64,000 nt of DNA, from the NCBI RefSeq assembly GCF_008041945.1, contig NZ_VKAD01000001.1, positions 1,054,001 through 1,118,000 of the forward strand. The letters run 5' to 3'. The position numbers were made by a program, and so were the translations under genes. Of this stretch, positions 59,713 through 64,000 are shown piece after piece. The notes beneath the pieces were generated by a model. That model did not search any database. It was not told where the DNA came from and was given only the letters and a program-made list of their open reading frames with translations. How positions within the stretch are numbered: the first letter of the stretch is position 1; every line of letters begins with the position of its first letter. This DNA comes from Reinekea thalattae (GTDB lineage: Bacteria; Pseudomonadota; Gammaproteobacteria; Pseudomonadales; Natronospirillaceae).

Positions 59713-60083
59713 CCTCGAAGAGCCTTTGTTATTGTGGCCACAGCCAAAGCTATGCAGACTGTTGTGGCCGTTATATTGATGCTGGCGCCTATCCTCGCGA
59801 CCCAGAAAGCCTCATGCGCAGTCGCTACAGTGCCTATGCCTGTAAAAATTTATCCTATCTTAAAAAGACATGGCACCCAGATACCTGCCCAGAATTAACT
59901 CAAGCGCAACTAGAACAAACCGAATGGTTAGAGTTAAACGTCATCTCTAGTAAAAATGGCCTCAAAAAAGGTTTTGTCGAATTTGAAGCCTATTACAAAG
60001 AAGGCAACGGCAAAGCCTGCCTAAAAGAGCACTCGATGTTCGTTAAAGTCAAAGGACGATGGCTGTATTACTCTGCTCAGTAG
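59709..60083 (+). CDS. ychJ: YchJ family protein (UPF0225)
   Basis: A 124-aa cytoplasmic protein with an N-terminal SEC-C-type zinc motif (CYCGHSQSYADCCGRYI) and the YchJ core: AYPRDPESLMRSRYSAY near 26-42, and FVEFEAYYKE. E. coli YchJ has a second SEC-C motif at the C-terminus; this one ends without it. SEC-C motifs bind zinc and often contact nucleic acid or ribosome-linked proteins; the function of YchJ is open. It overlaps the DUF3549 gene. Confidence 0.87.
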   Translation: MTSKSLCYCGHSQSYADCCGRYIDAGAYPRDPESLMRSRYSAYACKNLSYLKKTWHPDTCPELTQAQLEQTEWLELNVISSKNGLKKGFVEFEAYYKEGNGKACLKEHSMFVKVKGRWLYYSAQ

Positions 60084-60174
60084 CCTGTAACAGGGGGCTT
60101 AAAAAGCCAAATCATGAACTCCGTCTATATTTATAGGTCTATCTCAAACAACTTAATATGAGGCTTAGACGACG

Positions 60175-60609
60175 TTGCTTTTAACCATTACTCAATACTG
60201 TTCGAAACTTTATAATAAGCCTGTCATTAAAAGCTTAGTTGCGGCTATCGCGGCATTTATTGTTTATGGTGGTTGGGCGGCCTATGCCAATTATGAATTT
60301 GGTACTCAGTACGCTTTGCGTGCGCTGTTCGGGCAAGGCGGCTTCGCCTTTAGCGCAACTTTGCTGTTGACGCTTCTAGCAGAATACCTCTACATCGCTT
60401 TTGGCAAAAACAAACAAGCGCTGGCCAAAGCGTTCTCTATTTGCGTTATGATAAGCGCAACATTGCCTGCAACCATTCACTGGTTAATCGGCACACCTAA
60501 CATTCTACTGTCTATTACGCCTGGCTTTATTTTTGGCTCTGTCTATTTATTTTTATACCTTAGGCTGCTGCACAGAAATACACTCGCACTCAATAAGAGC
60601 CTGACATAA
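60175..60609 (+). CDS. Small hypothetical membrane protein
   Basis: Not recognised. A 144-aa protein with four hydrophobic segments (about 17-37, 53-73, 83-103, 107-127) and a short basic tail. The start is TTG at 60175 with GAGG 11 bp upstream, a wider gap than usual; no in-frame ATG is available. It is 22 bp upstream of moeA on the same strand and may be cotranscribed with it. Confidence 0.6.
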   Translation: MLLTITQYCSKLYNKPVIKSLVAAIAAFIVYGGWAAYANYEFGTQYALRALFGQGGFAFSATLLLTLLAEYLYIAFGKNKQALAKAFSICVMISATLPATIHWLIGTPNILLSITPGFIFGSVYLFLYLRLLHRNTLALNKSLT

Positions 60610-60630
60610 CAGACACCTTGGATTTGAACT

Positions 60631-61860
60631 ATGACATGTGATCAGCAACCCGGACTAATGCCTCTGGAAACAGGCATTAAAGAAATGCTATCGGCCATCA
60701 CACCTTGCCAAACAATCGAACCGATTTCCTTGGCGGATGCCGCTGAACGGGTATTAGCAAAAGATATTCAATCGCCTATAGCTGTACCGAGTTTTGATAA
60801 CTCTGCCATGGACGGTTACGCCATTAATGCAACTGAAAGTACGGCTGAAAGCTTTACCATTCAAGGTCAGTCGATGGCAGGCAGCCCTTATTTAGAAACA
60901 TTAAAAGCCAATCATGCCGTACGCATTATGACCGGCGCTGCAATACCTAACGGGGCCGACACTGTCATTATGCAAGAGTCTGCCGTTCGCCAAGGCGATC
61001 AAGTTACATTTACTCAAATCCCTACTATTGGTAACAATATTCGTAAACGAGGCGAAGACGTCGCTGAAGGTGATACGGTATTGCCTCAAGGCACCCGTTT
61101 AAATGCCGCCAACATGGCGTTACTCGCCAGTGTCGGCAGTGCTGAAATTTCGGTTTATGCGAAAACAAAAGTCGGCCTGATGTCGACTGGTGACGAACTG
61201 AAACAACCCGGCCAAAGTTTGAGTTACGGTGACATTTACGACAGTAACCGTATCGCGGTTAAACAGATGCTGCAAAACTTATCGGTTGAAGTCATCGATT
61301 ACGGCATCATTGCCGATAACGAAGCTGACTTTACACGCGCCTTCAAAAAAGCAGACAGTGAATGTGACTTTGTCATCTCTTCAGGTGGCGTCAGTGTGGG
61401 AGAAGCCGACTATACAAAAACTGTGCTTGAGCAACTTGGTCGTATTGATTTCTGGAAGCTGGCAATAAAACCCGGTAAGCCTTTCGCTTTTGGCCAACTG
61501 CCGAATAGCTATTTTATCGGTTTGCCTGGCAACCCTGTCTCTGCGATTGTCACCATGCACGTTTTAGCCAGCCAAGCGATTCGACAGCATCAACACATTG
61601 GTCATCAACCGATGAAAATGATCAAAGCGCGATCAGCAACAGACTTAAAAAAGGCACCCGGTCGATTAGACTTTCAACGCGGCCATTGGCAATTAAATGC
61701 GCAAGGGGAAGTTAGCGTTGAGCCAGTAGGTCGTCAGCAGGGATCCCATATTTTGCATGGATTAGCTAACGCCAATTGCTATATCGCGCTGGAACAAGAA
61801 CGCTCGAATGTCAGTGCTGGGGAATGGGTCGATATTTGGTTGTTCGATCATCTCATTTAA
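60631..61860 (+). CDS. moeA: Molybdopterin molybdenumtransferase MoeA
   Basis: Inserts molybdate into adenylated molybdopterin to finish the cofactor. The 409-aa protein (E. coli 411 aa) has the N-terminal SFDNSAMDGYAI motif with the catalytic Asp, MTGAAIPNGADTV, the MoCF-domain MSTGDEL and SSGGVSVGEADY loops, and the closing PGRLDFQRG segment. It lies 30 kb away from the moaABCDE-mobA operon on the opposite strand; moeB and mogA are not seen in this window. It is followed by a strong terminator. Confidence 0.97.
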   Translation: MTCDQQPGLMPLETGIKEMLSAITPCQTIEPISLADAAERVLAKDIQSPIAVPSFDNSAMDGYAINATESTAESFTIQGQSMAGSPYLETLKANHAVRIMTGAAIPNGADTVIMQESAVRQGDQVTFTQIPTIGNNIRKRGEDVAEGDTVLPQGTRLNAANMALLASVGSAEISVYAKTKVGLMSTGDELKQPGQSLSYGDIYDSNRIAVKQMLQNLSVEVIDYGIIADNEADFTRAFKKADSECDFVISSGGVSVGEADYTKTVLEQLGRIDFWKLAIKPGKPFAFGQLPNSYFIGLPGNPVSAIVTMHVLASQAIRQHQHIGHQPMKMIKARSATDLKKAPGRLDFQRGHWQLNAQGEVSVEPVGRQQGSHILHGLANANCYIALEQERSNVSAGEWVDIWLFDHLI

Positions 61861-61887
61861 AACCGCAATTGATAAACCGCAGACAAT

Positions 61888-61917
61888 AAAAAAGCCACTT
61901 CATTCGAAGTGGCTTTT
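61888..61917. terminator. Terminator between moeA and phosphoribosyltransferase gene
   Basis: AAAAGCCACTTC (61890-61901) pairs with GAAGTGGCTTTT (61906-61917), 4-nt loop. Both sides have A/T tracts, so it can serve both convergent genes. Confidence 0.9.
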
Positions 61918-61972
61918 AAAACTTTCAACATTAGCACTCAATTCTGAGCGTTAATTCTGCTTTCGAGTCAAA

Positions 61973-62533
61973 CTAGACTAATAAATCTCTAATTTCTTTT
62001 AACTCTTGCTTACCTTCAATCAGCTCATCTGGCGTTAAACCACTTAATTCATGTGGAAATACTAACCAATCATCGCTCGATTTTACGTAATAGTCTGGTT
62101 TCATATCGACCTGAGTATTTTTAGGCTTATACCAAGGGCAAGCCACGCGAATATCATGCGGTGTGTTTTTACGTGACAGCTTTTTAATTTGAGTGATTAA
62201 CGCATCGACACTACGACCAGAATCAAATACATCATCAACGATCAATAGCGAATCTTCTGCGTTGGTATTTTCGATCAAATAATGCAAACCATGAACGCGG
62301 ATTTCTTTCGATTGCTGACCAATGCCATAGTATGAAGAGGTACGAACAGCGATATGATCGGTCTCTATGCCTTTAAAGTCGAAATACTCCTGCACAGAAA
62401 TACCAATGGGCGCACCACCACGCCAAATACCCACAATAAAGTTTGGGCGAAAGCCATCGTCCATAACCTGAGCGGCTAAACGAAACGAGTCTCTTAACAG
62501 CTCGCCGGCGGTAATAAATACTTTATCTGTCAT
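61973..62533 (-). CDS. Hypoxanthine(-guanine) phosphoribosyltransferase-like protein
   Basis: Purine salvage enzyme of the type I PRTase fold, 186 aa. The PRPP loop LLIVDDVFDSGRSVDAL is central, preceded by VGIWRGGAPIG, which supplies the first PPi-binding loop, and a late WLVFPHEL. Gram-negative bacteria use such enzymes to form IMP, GMP or XMP from the free bases. Which base is preferred cannot be read with certainty; related proteins are annotated as hypoxanthine-guanine PRTases. It appears monocistronic. Confidence 0.85.
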   Translation of the reverse strand: MTDKVFITAGELLRDSFRLAAQVMDDGFRPNFIVGIWRGGAPIGISVQEYFDFKGIETDHIAVRTSSYYGIGQQSKEIRVHGLHYLIENTNAEDSLLIVDDVFDSGRSVDALITQIKKLSRKNTPHDIRVACPWYKPKNTQVDMKPDYYVKSSDDWLVFPHELSGLTPDELIEGKQELKEIRDLLV

Positions 62534-62898
62534 GTTCGGAGTTAACCTAGTTCGTCATTATTAAAAAAGGCTGTGGATTATAATTAACCGCCCCAGCTTT
62601 GTCTCAATTAATTGGTTTGTCTGTGAACTTATTGCACCTGATTAGCCTAGGATAGGTGAAAATTGAACAATAGGTCTAATCAACTCAATCGTTGATAGCC
62701 AATCTATTGGTAAAAAACAGTCAAAGAGAGTATTTTGTAATAAAACTACAAAATCACCAAAACCGCTAACACTAAACCTTATGCCATAAAAAAACCGCGC
62801 CAAGGCACGGTTTTTAATCTCGACTCAATCTATTCGCTAGTAGCGAGTCGACTGATGTCGAGGATAGCGGTTTCTAATCTATTAGAAATATAAGCTAA
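62534..62898. other. Gap between phosphoribosyltransferase gene and gapA
   Basis: A 365-bp stretch. It holds the promoter region of the phosphoribosyltransferase gene (minus strand), then the gapA terminator. The 62690-62780 part is A/T-rich with no recognised motif. Confidence 0.5.
62784..62815 (-). terminator. Intrinsic terminator after gapA
   Basis: AAAAACCGCGCC (62790-62801) and GGCACGGTTTTT (62804-62815) form a stem with one mismatch and a tight loop. On the minus strand the stem is followed by seven T. It lies 84 bp after the gapA stop. Confidence 0.85.
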
Positions 62899-63999
<1,101 letters not shown>

Positions 64000-64000
64000 T

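Overview
The window looks like chromosome of a free-living, probably marine gammaproteobacterium near the Pseudomonadales/Oceanospirillales. The inference rests on the rpsF-rpsR-(membrane protein)-rplI-dnaB-alr order, which resembles Pseudomonas, on YeaC, YeaD, DUF3549, DUF3581, YchJ and PsiE family proteins, on Mqo, and on moderate GC. The genus cannot be fixed from sequence alone. No phage, insertion sequence, CRISPR array or plasmid gene was recognised. The two edges cut an ACC deaminase gene (left) and the promoter region of gapA (right).

Layout. 0-2.2 kb: 3' end of acdS, an Lrp-type regulator and an MFS exporter. 2.2-7.0 kb (minus): nadK, yeaC, a DUF2797 gene and pepN, with overlapping genes. 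7.1-9.4 kb: a PagL-like lipid A deacylase, then a YeaD mutarotase coupled to a J-domain protein. 9.9-16.4 kb: secreted or membrane proteins (5'-nucleotidase lipoprotein, YHS protein, beta-helix enzyme, NAPE-PLD-like hydrolase, lipoprotein, HupE). 16.7-23.6 kb: the most accessory stretch, with an AT-rich orphan with GIY-YIG-like features, a frameshifted VOC gene, psiE, two secreted proteins (ricin-type and DUF1566), a DUF805-like protein and a membrane-anchored AraC regulator. 23.9-26.5 kb: acyltransferase, TSUP exporter, DUF1499. 26.6-29.8 kb (minus): moaA-mobA-moaB-moaC-moaD-moaE behind a Moco riboswitch; moeA lies apart at 60.6 kb. 30.2-33.5 kb: siderophore receptor and divergent AraC regulator around a Fur-like site. 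33.6-41.6 kb (minus): apt-ung, mqo, alr, dnaB and the rpsF-rpsR-rplI operon. 41.9-45.0 kb (minus): sulfotransferase, glycosyltransferase and deacetylase. 45.2-46.5 kb: one Met and two identical Gln tRNAs, then a sulfurtransferase. 46.5-52.5 kb: LacI regulator and metallo-hydrolase divergent from a four-gene ABC importer. 52.6-64 kb: polysaccharide deacetylase, DUF2185, DUF3581, coiled-coil protein, 7TM hybrid kinase, DUF3549-YchJ, moeA, a phosphoribosyltransferase and gapA.

How genes work together. The Mo genes make molybdenum cofactor under control of an RNA that senses it. The receptor and AraC protein form a ferric-siderophore uptake unit without local biosynthesis genes, suggesting use of other organisms' siderophores. 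The LacI/hydrolase/ABC locus is the best candidate for an undescribed small-molecule uptake and processing system: it has a perfect 14-bp palindrome in the divergent promoter region and a strong hairpin terminator between binding-protein and permease genes. The sulfotransferase-glycosyltransferase-deacetylase operon is a candidate for a sulfated glycoconjugate.
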